The notes under the pieces are model-generated. The model worked only from the letters and a program-made list of their open reading frames with translations. It was not told where the DNA came from and made no database searches. Shown here piece by piece: positions 56,201-63,162 of a DNA stretch of 64,000 nucleotides. The stretch's first letter is position 1, and each line of letters starts with the position of its first letter. Origin of the DNA: Serilophus lunatus (lineage: Eukaryota; Chordata; Aves; Passeriformes; Eurylaimidae); contig VXBA01005361.1 of assembly GCA_013399895.1 (NCBI GenBank), positions 1,297,438-1,361,437 on the forward strand, given 5' to 3'. Position numbers and translations under genes: made by a program.

Positions 56201-57420
56201 CACCCCCCACCTCTAATATCTCCCTGCCTACCAGCAAGGTTGCCAGTGAAAAGGAAATAAAAAATGCTTTATGGTGCACATTTAAGCAATAGCAAGTTTA
56301 AGACCATAAAATACTCCTCTAGCAGATGTTTCCCTAATAGAGGTCTGCCAGGTCTAAAATGAAGAGTAAAACTTCTTCAAACCAAGAGAGATAAAAATAA
56401 GGGCTTGGGGTGCTGCCATCAGTATTTACCTCCCATGGACATCCTGCCATCGATCACTATTTGGCATTTCCAGCACGAGGAAGGCTTACCTCACATGTGC
56501 AATGGAACTAACTCAACACAGCAAGAATGACAACAAAAAGGGAAAAAAACACACAGAAAACTCCCAATCCCCACTCATTCTATCTTCAGAAACAGTTTTA
56601 AAACGTGGTGTTTTGTCACTTGGGAGAACAGCAGCCATCCAAATTGTGCAAAGCACTCAATTGTGCAGTTTGCTTTAGCTACCAACTGCAGGGTACCTCA
56701 CACCTTGGAAAAACTCATCTCCAACATTCCCATTACACATTTTTATCATTCCACTAGATTCATATTTTCACAGTCTCTTACATTCACATTTGTGGCACTA
56801 CAAATATGTATCTTCACTGTTCTACTGTGGTGGACTTGCTTTTATGCCTTCAGCAACTCTTTTTTGAAGTAACTGAGAACCAGAATTTCAAAAGCAAGAC
56901 TGAAAGGACTGAGTTAAATAACAACTAAAAAAAAAAATCTCTTCCTTGCCATTTTCTCACTGCATTTGTGATTTCCTTTAGATTTGCCTTCACTGCAAAT
57001 TCTTCCAGGAAAGACAAGATTCATTTTAATATTATAACCAAGAGAAACTGCTTGCAGCTTTCAAGCAAAAGCAAAGAAAACCTGTACAGGCATCCAAAAG
57101 CACCCATAAATATGCATTTATCTATCACCTACTACATATATATATATAAATATACACAGATAAAACTAATATCTTGTTAAGATATATTAAGAATACTTCA
57201 GATTACAGCAAAGACAAGTATCCACCAAAATAAGCAAACAACATACACAGACAGGTTTTGCTGTCAACTGGAACCTTTAATTTCCCAACTCACCTCCTCC
57301 AGGTCCTCACTGACCCACAGAGGGATGGGGGTCCCCCAGTACCTGTTCCTGGATATGGCCCAGTCTCGTGCATCCTTCAGCCAGTTCCCAAAACGCTTCT
57401 CCCTCACAAAATCTGGAACC
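17175..57420 (-). CDS. IARS1: IARS1, cytosolic isoleucyl-tRNA synthetase, C-terminal two-thirds (21 exons)
   Basis: The enzyme attaches isoleucine to tRNA-Ile in the cytosol, and in vertebrates it belongs to the multi-synthetase complex. Coding segments on the minus strand, 5' to 3', are 57420-57294, 52404-52331, 52005-51811, 48732-48646, 48046-47963, 45469-45322, 42602-42482, 38488-38397, 38041-37964, 37576-37455, 34479-34377, 34260-34177, 30390-30216, 29300-29197, 28918-28823, 28144-27968, 27182-27071, 26123-25998, 22273-22130, 21199-21047 and 17257-17175. Joined, they stay open for 827 residues plus TGA. Every junction is GT-AG and phase-consistent, and each exon aligns with the human protein as I remember it. 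Order of parts: end of the catalytic insertion and second half of the class I core, KMSKR loop, anticodon-binding helical domain, linker, and two UNE-I repeats. About 435 N-terminal residues, including the HIGH motif, are off-window. I see no frameshift or premature stop, so this looks like a functional gene. Confidence 0.97.
17258..21046 (-). other. IARS1: IARS1 intron between window exons 20 and 21
   Basis: The last intron, 3,789 bases and phase 1. It holds an open, exon-like segment at 17774-17962 (listed separately). A further minus-strand open stretch at 19859-20230 has no recognised similarity. No repeat was identified. Confidence 0.9.
17774..17962 (-). other. Candidate cassette exon in last IARS1 intron
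   Basis: This 189-nt segment is bounded by TTTCATAG (acceptor) and CAG|GTACTG (donor). It has phase 1 at both ends, so it could be included in frame between exons 20 and 21, adding about 63 residues that include VPNYVRVAVKRLRELI. The surrounding frame is open from 17990 to 17577. It retains several CpGs (GTGCGTGTAG, ATCCGGTG, CCAGCGTT), unusual for this intron. I do not recognise the peptide, and it does not resemble the UNE-I repeats. It may be chance, a repeat-derived segment or an unannotated exon. Confidence 0.25.
21047..21199 (-). CDS. IARS1: IARS1 window exon 20: second C-terminal (UNE-I) repeat
   Basis: A 153-nt phase 1-1 exon. It completes Glu and encodes CQKGTVGTLLMENPVGQNGL, then a stretch containing AKVFGLRSRRLKLFLDEALTH. 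This is the second repeat copy, matching human GTVGTLLLENPLGQNGL and AKVFGLRSRKLKLF. The acceptor is GTCCAG and the donor is G|GTAAGC. Confidence 0.96.
21200..22129 (-). other. IARS1: IARS1 intron between window exons 19 and 20
   Basis: 930 bases, phase 1. I see no repeat or RNA gene in it. Confidence 0.9.
22130..22273 (-). CDS. IARS1: IARS1 window exon 19: linker between C-terminal repeats
   Basis: A 144-nt phase 1-1 exon. It completes Glu and encodes LLNHTDLLSLSGKTLHVTAG, then a Ser/Pro-rich linker (APVQSSSPP), then LLCQYINLQLLNAKPQ. DLLSLSGKTL closes repeat 1. The Ser/Pro linker differs from human (PSLINSSS) but has the same length. The acceptor is TTCCAG and the donor is G|GTGTGT. Confidence 0.95.
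22274..25997 (-). other. IARS1: IARS1 intron between window exons 18 and 19
   Basis: 3,724 bases, phase 1. AT-rich with A-rich runs near 23785-23805 and 23845-23860. The open frames (for example 25103-25480 and 25496-25882, minus) have no recognisable content or splice context. Nothing else is identified. Confidence 0.9.
25998..26123 (-). CDS. IARS1: IARS1 window exon 18: first C-terminal (UNE-I) repeat
   Basis: A 126-nt phase 1-1 exon. It completes Asp and encodes GVLLLENPKGDNTLNFTGLV, then a DAVSCIFGLKNSKLTVFNGNT stretch. This is the first copy of the duplicated C-terminal extension unit; its LLLENPKGDN and IFGLKNSKLTVF blocks match LLMENPVGQN and VFGLRSRRLKLF in exon 20. In vertebrates this extension helps hold the enzyme in the multi-synthetase complex. 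The acceptor is TTTTAG and the donor is G|GTAAAT. Confidence 0.95.
26124..27070 (-). other. IARS1: IARS1 intron between window exons 17 and 18
   Basis: 947 bases, phase 1. The open frame at 26754-27173 (plus) overlaps the antisense of exon 17 and is a shadow. Nothing else seen. Confidence 0.9.
27071..27182 (-). CDS. IARS1: IARS1 window exon 17
   Basis: A 112-nt exon encoding 37 residues plus the first base of the next codon. It starts LKGSELEITLVRGGLCQ and includes GPACAYVNLKVCVNGTEQ. It matches human LKGSELEITLTRG and GPACAYVNLNICANGSEQ. The acceptor is CCTCAG and the donor is G|GTAGGA. Its phase-1 donor starts the run of phase-1 introns that separates the repeat exons. Confidence 0.95.
27183..27967 (-). 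other. IARS1: IARS1 intron between window exons 16 and 17
   Basis: 785 bases, phase 0. T-rich on the minus strand near its 3' end, which supplies the pyrimidine tract for exon 17. Nothing else seen. Confidence 0.9.
27968..28144 (-). CDS. IARS1: IARS1 window exon 16
   Basis: A 177-nt phase 0-0 exon encoding 59 residues, starting RNLVPTDEISVYYRSQPQGE and ending EVLIQETTQ. Human begins with Cys (CNLVPTDE) where this protein has Arg, encoded by CGG directly after the acceptor CTGCAG. The middle (QPQGEYLDTVIKQHADF) is moderately divergent and LKPYPV is conserved. The donor is CAA|GTAAGA. Confidence 0.95.
28145..28822 (-). other. IARS1: IARS1 intron between window exons 15 and 16
   Basis: 678 bases, phase 0. 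It contains an AT-rich simple repeat around 28490-28590. Nothing else seen. Confidence 0.9.
28519..28542. repeat. AT-rich microsatellite
   Basis: A stretch of TATA/CATA units, interrupted twice by C, inside a wider TA-rich block (28490-28590). Confidence 0.8.
28823..28918 (-). CDS. IARS1: IARS1 window exon 15
   Basis: A 96-nt phase 0-0 exon encoding 32 residues, starting VLVLLDVTPDQSMVDEGVAR and ending EVINRIQKLRKK. It is essentially identical to human apart from Val for Met after DEG. The acceptor is CCTCAG and the donor is AAG|GTGAGG. The helix EVINRIQKLRKK is conserved in the eukaryotic IleRS C-terminal domain. Confidence 0.97.
29197..29300 (-). CDS. IARS1: IARS1 window exon 14
   Basis: A 104-nt exon with two bases completing Gly and then 34 residues: TIVVEGHELHGEDLRLMY followed by QIAEGSAQFEAHSDAQ. 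As I recall it, human reads DQATGGTAQFEAHSDAQ at the end, so this protein is one or two residues shorter there. The acceptor is GTGCAG and the donor is CAG|GTATTT. Confidence 0.95.
29301..30215 (-). other. IARS1: IARS1 intron between window exons 13 and 14
   Basis: 915 bases, phase 1. A quarter of it is the CR1 fragment at 29780-30010. The rest shows nothing I can name. Confidence 0.9.
29780..30010 (-). mobile_element. CR1 LINE 3' fragment, sense on minus strand
   Basis: The plus strand shows the antisense CR1 3' end in order: CAGAGTATCCCGAGTCGGAA, GGACTCACAAGGATCATTTG, CTCCTGGCCCTGCACAGACA, CACCCTGTGCCTGAGAGTGT, GGGGAGCCTGTTCAGTGCCC, CACCCTCTGGGGAAAGAACC and GATCCAACCTGAATCTCCC. Low divergence suggests a younger insertion than the other two. 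It has the same orientation as IARS1 and is severely 5'-truncated. The open frame at 29758-30087 is this repeat read backwards. Confidence 0.92.
30216..30390 (-). CDS. IARS1: IARS1 window exon 13
   Basis: A 175-nt exon encoding 58 residues plus one base of Gly. It starts ELNVRQVTLSADKEKYGVRL and includes AEPDHMVLGKRLKGAFK, nearly invariant among animal cytosolic enzymes. The donor is the less common G|GTGTGT; the acceptor is GTGCAG. It belongs to the C-terminal module following the anticodon-binding domain. Confidence 0.97.
30391..34176 (-). other. IARS1: IARS1 intron between window exons 12 and 13
   Basis: 3,786 bases, phase 0. I see no recognisable repeat, RNA gene or open frame with homology. 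Confidence 0.9.
34177..34260 (-). CDS. IARS1: IARS1 window exon 12
   Basis: An 84-nt phase 0-0 exon encoding 28 residues, starting YPLKEVVVIHQDPEALEN and ending SLEKYVLE. It is separated from exon 11 by a 116-base intron (34261-34376), the shortest in the window. The acceptor is TCTCAG and the donor is GAG|GTAAGA. Confidence 0.96.
34377..34479 (-). CDS. IARS1: IARS1 window exon 11
   Basis: A 103-nt exon that completes the Arg codon and then encodes 34 residues: EDLIDKKIESAVSCLQ followed by SVIELGRVIRDRKTIPVK. It aligns with human EELIDKKTESAVSQMQ and the invariant ELGRVIRDRK stretch. The acceptor is ATCCAG and the donor is AAG|GTTAGA. It leads into the C-terminal tRNA-contacting region. Confidence 0.96.
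34480..37454 (-). other. IARS1: IARS1 intron between window exons 10 and 11
   Basis: 2,975 bases, phase 2. It contains a T19 tract at 35050-35068. A GC-richer block at 36590-36940 with open frames on both strands may be an old repeat, but I cannot assign it. Confidence 0.9.
35050..35068. repeat. Poly-T tract
   Basis: Nineteen uninterrupted T bases, equivalent to poly-A in the IARS1 sense strand. Confidence 0.9.
37455..37576 (-). CDS. IARS1: IARS1 window exon 10
   Basis: A 122-nt exon encoding 40 residues plus two bases of Arg. It starts APYTPFITELMYQNLK and includes SIHYLMLPQV. APYTPF.(T/A)E is the conserved end of the anticodon-binding domain, where the polypeptide packs back toward the core. 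The acceptor is TTACAG and the donor is AG|GTAAGT-like. Confidence 0.96.
37577..37963 (-). other. IARS1: IARS1 intron between window exons 9 and 10
   Basis: 387 bases, phase 0. Nothing notable seen. Confidence 0.92.
37964..38041 (-). CDS. IARS1: IARS1 window exon 9
   Basis: A 78-nt phase 0-0 exon encoding 26 residues: GENGTEDCIMALETL followed by FSVLFSMCRLM. It aligns with the human GENGMEDCVMALETL segment of the helical domain. The acceptor is CTGTAG and the donor is ATG|GTAAGG. Confidence 0.96.
38042..38396 (-). other. IARS1: IARS1 intron between window exons 8 and 9
   Basis: 355 bases, phase 0. Nothing notable seen. Confidence 0.92.
38397..38488 (-). CDS. IARS1: IARS1 window exon 8: anticodon-binding domain
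   Basis: A 92-nt exon with two bases completing Ala and then 30 residues, starting YRLYTVVPRLVKFVD and containing LTNWYVRMNRRRLK. The NWYVR..R helix is a hallmark of the Ile/Val/Leu anticodon-binding domain. The acceptor is TTCCAG and the donor is AAG|GTAGGG. Confidence 0.97.
38489..42481 (-). other. IARS1: IARS1 intron between window exons 7 and 8
   Basis: 3,993 bases, phase 1. Open frames such as 40264-40710 (plus) show no known similarity. No snoRNA with a full C/D box set and no repeat was recognised. Confidence 0.9.
42482..42602 (-). CDS. IARS1: IARS1 window exon 7: anticodon-binding domain
   Basis: A 121-nt exon encoding 40 residues plus one base. It starts DEGREFLYNENTVKE and includes DKWILSFTQSLIQFF. 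It aligns with human EEEIEFLYNENTVRE and DRWILSFMQSLIGFF. The first few residues are the least conserved, as expected for a surface loop. The acceptor is GATAG, with a weak pyrimidine tract, and the donor is G|GTATGC. Confidence 0.95.
42603..45321 (-). other. IARS1: IARS1 intron between window exons 6 and 7
   Basis: 2,719 bases, phase 0. AT-rich; nothing notable seen. Confidence 0.9.
45322..45469 (-). CDS. IARS1: IARS1 window exon 6: start of anticodon-binding domain
   Basis: A 148-nt exon that completes the split Arg and encodes 49 residues, starting LYLINSPVVRAENLRFKEEG and ending with QHK. It contains LPWYNAYRFL, typical of the helical anticodon-binding domain of Ile/Val/Leu synthetases. 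The acceptor is TTGCAG and the donor is AAG|GTACAG, with phase 0 at the donor. Confidence 0.96.
45470..47962 (-). other. IARS1: IARS1 intron between window exons 5 and 6
   Basis: 2,493 bases, phase 2. It contains a probable CR1 tail remnant at 46111-46160 and several short T runs. Nothing else seen. Confidence 0.9.
46111..46160 (-). mobile_element. Probable CR1 3' tail remnant
   Basis: GATTCATAGAACAGCTTGGC, then TCGGAAGTGACCCCAAAGAT and CACCCAATT, resembles the antisense CR1 3' terminus (an ATAGAAT...GGTTGG...GGGACC.CAAAGATCA pattern). It is only about 50 bases and diverged, so the call is tentative. Confidence 0.45.
47963..48046 (-). CDS. IARS1: IARS1 window exon 5: KMSKR signature loop
   Basis: An 84-nt exon encoding SDGQKMSKRKKNYPDP and then MSIVNSYGADALR. 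KMSKR is the second class I signature and stabilises the transition state of amino acid activation; its residues are intact. GADALR begins the anticodon-binding helical domain. The acceptor is TTCTAG and the donor is AG|GTAGGA. Compared with human VSIIQKYG, the MSIVNSYG stretch is mildly divergent but lies outside the signature. Confidence 0.97.
48047..48645 (-). other. IARS1: IARS1 intron between window exons 4 and 5
   Basis: 599 bases, phase 2. Nothing notable seen. Confidence 0.92.
48646..48732 (-). CDS. IARS1: IARS1 window exon 4: catalytic core
   Basis: An 87-nt exon, from the last base of Trp through 28 residues to two bases of Ser. It starts FYTLLVLSTALFGRPPFKNV and continues IVNGLVLA. 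It aligns with the human FYTLLVLATALFGQPPFKNV segment, with two or so conservative changes. The acceptor is TTTCAG and the donor is AG|GTTGGT. The product is the last strand-helix unit before the KMSKR loop. Confidence 0.97.
48733..51810 (-). other. IARS1: IARS1 intron between window exons 3 and 4
   Basis: 3,078 bases, phase 2. A 146-codon plus-strand open frame (50312-50752) has no recognised content. No repeat was recognised. Confidence 0.9.
51811..52005 (-). CDS. IARS1: IARS1 window exon 3: catalytic core, DCWFESG segment
   Basis: This 195-nt exon completes the split Ser, encodes 64 residues and ends with two bases of the Trp of GIDQTRGW. It includes CGKGSLRRVPEVFDCWFESG, the strongly conserved DxWFESG motif of Ile/Val/Leu-type class I synthetases, followed by SMPYAQVHYPFEN and the GIDQTRGW helix of the ATP and isoleucyl-adenylate site. 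The acceptor is CGTAG and the donor is TG|GTAATT. It is almost identical to human, as expected for active-site sequence. Confidence 0.97.
52006..52330 (-). other. IARS1: IARS1 intron between window exons 2 and 3
   Basis: 325 bases, phase 2. Nothing notable seen. Confidence 0.92.
52331..52404 (-). CDS. IARS1: IARS1 window exon 2
   Basis: A 74-nt exon encoding 24 residues plus two bases of a Ser codon, starting VVCVGSVAELEELSG and ending DLHRE. It aligns with the human segment VVCIGSVAELEELSG. The acceptor is TTGCAG and the donor is AG|GTTGGT. The residues form a linker in the second half of the catalytic domain and carry no known catalytic residue. Confidence 0.95.
52405..57293 (-). other. 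IARS1: IARS1 intron between window exons 1 and 2
   Basis: 4,889 bases, phase 0. It contains a TA microsatellite at 57135-57152 and a 169-codon lysine-rich open frame on the plus strand (55518-56027) that I cannot relate to any family. No CR1 was recognised. Confidence 0.9.
57135..57152. repeat. TA-rich microsatellite
   Basis: ATATATATATATA followed by AAATATA, a short simple repeat. Confidence 0.8.
57294..57420 (-). CDS. IARS1: IARS1 window exon 1: return into catalytic core
   Basis: This 127-nt exon starts with the last base of a split Trp codon and encodes 42 residues (in-window residues 1-42), starting VPDFVREKRFGNWLKD. It contains the conserved class I ISRNRYWGTPIPLW segment, where the chain re-enters the Rossmann core after the editing insertion. 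The acceptor is AACAG at 57421 and the donor is GTGAGT, with phase 0 at the donor. It is the most 5' IARS1 exon I can find here. The preceding human residues (a CYW tripeptide and upstream) have no match in 57421-64000. Confidence 0.96.
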
Positions 57421-60400
57421 CTGTTCCAAAAATAAGAAAGTTACCCTTTAATCGCTATGCTCCACTTAGAAGAAAGCGAATCAGAATGGTTACATTTGAT
57501 TTCATCCACAAAAAAGTTCATTTCAGCATTGACAAGGCCAGGAGCACATTCCTATTGCAGCAGTGGCTACTTCAAGGTGCTGCCAAAGACATAACACTAC
57601 TTCTTCTTCCTTTGATCTTCAGGTAAGCTGCAGATGTAAGAAATATCATGTTAATTTTACCATAAAGTAACTCAGAAAAACATATGCAAAATGGTCAGAA
57701 ATCCTCAGGATTGCCCAACATTGGAGGATTATGGCTAAGGGTGGGTAACAACACTACTGCTTTATTTTACATACAGAAGAAGAGAGCACTACTGATTTTG
57801 GTGCTGAAGGGAATTCCAAAGATTCATAAGCCTGGAGTAACAGCATCGACAGGCACCTTGGATTATGTGTGGGCACCCATCACTCAGGCTGATGGAACAT
57901 TCCAAACTATTCATCATCTCCACCTGGAACTACCCCCTTAAAAACCCAAACACAGCCCTCAACCACAAAACCCTATTAATGCTGGTAAAAACTCATTTTG
58001 ATCATTAATGGGCACTGAGGGACGTTAAGACCAAATTCTCATCATATGAAAATGTCTCAGAGCTCAAAGGTTAATGCCAGAACCTGATGCCCAGCAAGGC
58101 TCCTGGATATGCTAAATGGTGGTTTGATTAGAACCATTTGTTTTCTTTTATGATGTAAACAAACAATTAACTATTTATACAGTGATTACAAGCAGATGAG
58201 GAACAGCAAAGGGGTTTTGAGAACAACAATACAATCCCTTCATGCTTAAAGTGGATTTAAGCTCCCAGGAAGAACCTTAAGACAGTGTCAGAAACACAGA
58301 GAAGCTGGGAATGAGCAGCTCACAACAATAAAGTAACTCTGGAACTGAGTTACTGAGCAAACCATGGCAAGTTTTACTGTATTTCTTTTTCAGTGTAAGT
58401 GGAAGGGCCCTTCCCAAAGTCTGAGCTGGATTTAGAGACTGAGTTTCTAAAGGAACTACAGAACACTCATGGTCTCGTCTACCTTTTCTTTTTGAAGCTC
58501 TTGGTCCTCTTATCAAGTATTCCTTTTTGAAGATTTTTAATCACAGATCAGTCCCAAGAGTAACAAAGATGAAAGGATCCTTTGGAGGAAAAATTAAAAG
58601 AATGGATTCATCCTCAGTGTGTGGAATACAAACTGAGGTAGAATTTGGCCCAGCAGCAGGAGATGAAGTAAGTGTCAACTAAAAAAAAAATAAATAAAAT
58701 TTAAAAAACCCCACAAACTATTGATAAAAATAAAAGCTACTTGCTTTTAAAAGCTGTACCCATGATGATGCCATGTGGAAATCTGATGAAGGATTCTTGA
58801 AGCCAGTGTTGTCTCAGGTGGACAAAAACTACCCTTAAAAGACTCACTACGTATCAGCCCAACGTCTCACAGCCTCCCCAACAACTTCTGGATTCACTTG
58901 CAGCTGCAAAGTTGTCTTCTATAACTCTTCTTGAACAAAAATCCAATACAAAAAAAATTTACACAAACTCAGTGACTCATGTTTCACCCAACATCCCTGC
59001 TTTGAAATTCAGCAATGTGTACAAGCCTTTTCAGTTTGGTTTAGCATGGCACTCATTCCTATTAACTTTCTGTGTGTGACCTTAAGAGACCCTCTCTCCA
59101 AACACAAGTGGAAACTGTACAAAGATCATTTGCATTTGCCCAACACTCCACTAATGTGGAAAACTTCTCTTTACATCACTCTTAAACTAGTTTCCATTTT
59201 TCAGAAGTTGTTAGACACTGATTAGCTTAAATTATTAGTCCCATTTAACATAGCTAGAGGCTGAGACAATCCCCCAATGACATTAAAATGCTGAGAGTTT
59301 CAACTCTGCCTCCTCAAAACACCCATGAAAAATTAATTTTATCCCCAAAGTGGACATTAACCACAAAAATGTATGTGGTGTGAGCTCGCTCTCTCTGCTA
59401 TGAAAGCATGTAATTTACCTCTTCTGGTAAAATTGTCTGACCCTGCTGCCAGTTTTCAGTGAAACAAAACACAAACCACTTCATCTACTACGAACCACAT
59501 CTGCAACATTGATTTATGGCTCTTCAGAGGTACAATACAGAAATAACACTGACACAGCCATCAAACACAATAAAAAGAACCTCTATCTCACACACATTTT
59601 GAGCCCATCACTCAAAGGAAGTGTTACTTAAAGCAACTGGTTCTTGTCACCAGAGATGCTGCACATGGGTGCTGCCCAAGGGCAGACACAGCCTCCAGCT
59701 GGGAACAAGCTGGAAAGAGGGATCTGCAGCAGGGAACAGCCTTGCCAGGCTCAGTCCTTCCAGACTGGAGCCCATTTCTTTTACTTAGTCTCACTAGATT
59801 TAGTTACTTATATCTGTCTGACACTTATCTACAAAATATAAGGAAAAAAAATAAAAATCAGAGGCACCTTTTATTTAACTATTTCATTAGGCTGGGAAAA
59901 CAAAGCAGAGAATGCTCAGCAATGGTGTTAGTAACAGCTGATCATTATTTACATCAACTCCAGGTTAAGTGTTCCTACAGATTTTTTTCAGTTTCTTTTT
60001 AATCCTATTCTCTTAGATACTTTCTGGTATACTTCTATTAAATTTTAATAAAGATACCATCCTGCCACAGGTATATATTAGTTGGGGAAGCCTTTTTTAC
60101 TCTTCCATCTACACAATGCAACTCAAAGATAAACAAAAAGCCCTCTCCCATGTGAATGCACATGTTTTTAATGTTTAATCAGACATCCATCACAAACCCT
60201 CTTCAGCTTGAAAGCACAAATTTGAGGTTTCTGCTGGTGACCAGATTTTGCAGTTGGGTGTGACAAAAAGGTGACCAGAGCAACCCCTGCTACTGGCACT
60301 GACCTTTTCTGGGATCTGAATGTGCTCAAGCCCCTGCATCAAAAAGTTCCACGAGGTTGCAAGTGAAATCAAAGCAGCCCTGTCTCTCCTAAAAGCAATT

Positions 60401-62364
60401 GTGCTGCAGCTCCCAAAACTGAGCTGTGAGAAACAGGGGGTTTATTTTTCAACCTGTGTTGGGTTTGATCTTCACATTTCTCTGCAAAATGACACAGATA
60501 GGATTTCATACTTCTTTCTCCAACATTTAGCAAGGTTAAGGAGACTGCAGTTTCAGCAGGTCAGGAAGCTCTTGAATCATGTGCCTCTGGAATAGTGTGG
60601 GACAAGAGCTATTTTTCCTCCTGGCACCCAGGACAGTGCACTAAATAAACTCCAGGATGCAGACACTGCAGCAGTTGGGAAGTTCAAGGAATTGAACTTC
60701 ACAGCACAAAGGAATAAATATTGTTCTGTCAAAACATAAATTAGAAAGATTTTGATCCAAGTACATCAGTTCCAACCTGTTTGAATGCTCATTTCTATCT
60801 TACTTTTCCAACATCAGAACTCTATCATACAAGTTAGAGATACTGAAAGTGATTCAAATTATGCAAATTTCCATGTCTATTTTTGAGGGTTTGCTCCTAT
60901 TTTTGAAGCAGATTTGGGGTTTTGTTAAACTCATGCATTGCTAAGTCCTCTGCACAGTCAACTCCCACATCCTTTCTTGGTAGCTACTCGTTTTCTTAAG
61001 TGTCTAAAATAAAAATTCCATTTGACAAGCAAAAGAACCCCATGAAGAGTAAAACAAAATTCAGTACTTGAACAACATTTATTAGCTTATTACAACAGAA
61101 ACCATTTTTTGCCCTCAGAGCCTCACTCAGCATCCAAGTCACACAAGTAATATGGGCATGGATTTGAAAATAGCAATTAGTGCCCACCTTCCATCATCCC
61201 AGAGTGAGCAATCACGGGCTGACCCAGTGGGTTCTCACCACCAATAAATACTCAAGGAACAGCATCAATTAAAATGAATACATTTACATTCTGACTGTTG
61301 TCTCCAGAAGAGGAATGTGCAGGATGCAAACAAAGTATTCTAAATTACTACAAAATCCAGAAGGAAACGTATTAGAAGGATTAAGACATCTGTTCCTTTT
61401 CTGTGTATTTATTTTGAAGCATCTCTCTTTGGCTCATAACACAACTGCAAATACTGAATTCAGCTTATTCTTCCATTTCACAGCTCAGATGTGCTCAGCA
61501 TGACTCCGAGCTGGCTCCTTGTGCCCCAGTCACAGGATGCAGCTCTGTCCCTCTCCTCTGTAAACACACACAGCACTGCCAAAGTAAAGAGCTGTCAAAA
61601 ACTGCCATGGCACAACCTTCCTGTTTTAGCATCAATTTACCAATAAAGCTGTTTAAGATGTCACATAAAGGTTTACTAACCCCTTCTCACTCTTCATTCT
61701 TCTCATCCCTTCATTTTACTCTTGACATTCTTTGTCAAACCACAGCTACTTTTGGTATTGGATAAGATTTACCTCATAATTGCTAATTGAAGGAAGCTCT
61801 TGGCTCATCAATTATTTGAAAAACAGTCCCTTAAGAGTCAGACTATAAAGCTGATAAACAAAACACTACCTTAAGTGATGTGAATTAGGGAATCTAATAC
61901 CAGATTAAGAAATCTAATACAGCTTTGGCTCTAAGAAGAAGGTCCCAGAACTATCCCTTCATTTGGCAAGCTGGTAACTCTAAGTGACACCTGAAATCTG
62001 AAATCACTTAAGCCTGGAAAAGAGAAAATCATTCTCCCAGAAGACAGCCGAGTTGTAACAGCAACACTAAAGGTGCTCAAGTAGTTATGTCATTTCACTA
62101 AACATGTACAGATTTAGTTACATTCACAGCATAACAGCTGGAGGGGTCTTTTTAGGTGTAGAATTTGGCTTTCTTTTAAACATTAACCAACCCTTAAAAG
62201 ACAAAGCCTCAAATTCCATTATGTTAATTTAGTCTAATAACAAGCCTCCTTCAACATGCCCTCAAATTGATTCTTAATGGTTTTTAATTCAAGGAGATAA
62301 AATAAGCAGCTATTCACGCCCTTTTGACACTTTAATTAGCACCAATCTATATCATGGACCAAAT

Positions 62365-62720
62365 TAAACGTGGGGGGGGGAGGCAGCAGGGAGGAGAGGG
62401 GAAGAGAGGAAAGGTCAGCTGTTTGCCAGGCACACACAGTTTCCACTGCAGCAGCCTCTGCCCCCACTGAATGGTGCAAAACCTCACACCCCACCCGAGC
62501 CCCGGCTGCCAGAGCACTGCCTGCTCACACGCAGCTGAAGGGAGAGTGCTTTCAATCAGTTGGATCCAGCACTGTTTTCCTTCACTCTTTCCCCTGGTTC
62601 CCATGGCAACACACACTTTGGTGTGTGACTGCAATGCTGCTGCAACTGCATCATCATCCCCCGTCAGCAGCTGCTGCTCACGGACAGACCCAGCGCGGCC
62701 CCGGCCCCAGCAGTGTCACA
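62365..62720. other. GC-rich block inside AT-rich intron
   Basis: It begins with a purine-rich stretch including G9 (62372-62380) and GGGAGGAGAGGGG, and ends C-rich with CAGCGCGGCCCCGGCCCCAG. It contains several CpGs, unlike the flanking intron. It may be an intronic regulatory element; no exon or repeat was recognised. Confidence 0.35.
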
Positions 62721-63046
62721 CACCCAGGGACACAAACCCCCAACCCTTCCACTTGTACAGCACAGCCACTGGGCTAATTGCTACTCCAATTCTTTATCTT
62801 ATCAACAACCCCTGCAGCCTGAAGTCAGAGGAATGAAGCCTTCGCTTCTTTCTGCACAGTTTCCTTTGGAATGTTCTAACCTGGACAGTTAAAAGGTACT
62901 TTTACAGGGCATCACCATTCAGGATCCATTTCAAAACTGCATTCCTGTAAGGGGGGCAGATATTCCATATCCTGCACTTGTCACAGATTCACCAGCTGCT
63001 CTCTTACACAGTGCTGGAAGTGCTCAGTGAACTGGCATTTAGGGGT

Positions 63047-63162
63047 TTTATTTAGTCAGCTTTTACTTGACCAAAACAACAAGCTCTTGGTGACCCTTCA
63101 CTGTGACTGAAACAATACCTGCTCTATTCATGGCATAATCAGCAATCTCTGCTCCAGAGGCT
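63047..63162 (-). other. Terminal-exon-like segment with own poly-A signal
   Basis: On the minus strand, a strong acceptor (TTTTGCTGTTTCCTCTCAG) ends at 63163. It is followed by one leading base and an open frame of 32 codons (63161-63063) that includes GAEIADYAMNRAGIVSV and VKGHQELVVLVK, ending TAA. An AATAAA follows only 11 bases later, at 63052-63047. The peptide matches nothing in IARS1 and I do not recognise it. It could be an alternative last exon, a fragment of another gene, or chance. Confidence 0.2.

Noticed and set aside
57830..57920. Possible C/D box snoRNA (ATGATGA, then CTGAGTGATGG, on the minus strand)
   Set aside because: C, D' and C'-like motifs occur, but there is no terminal D box or closing stem.
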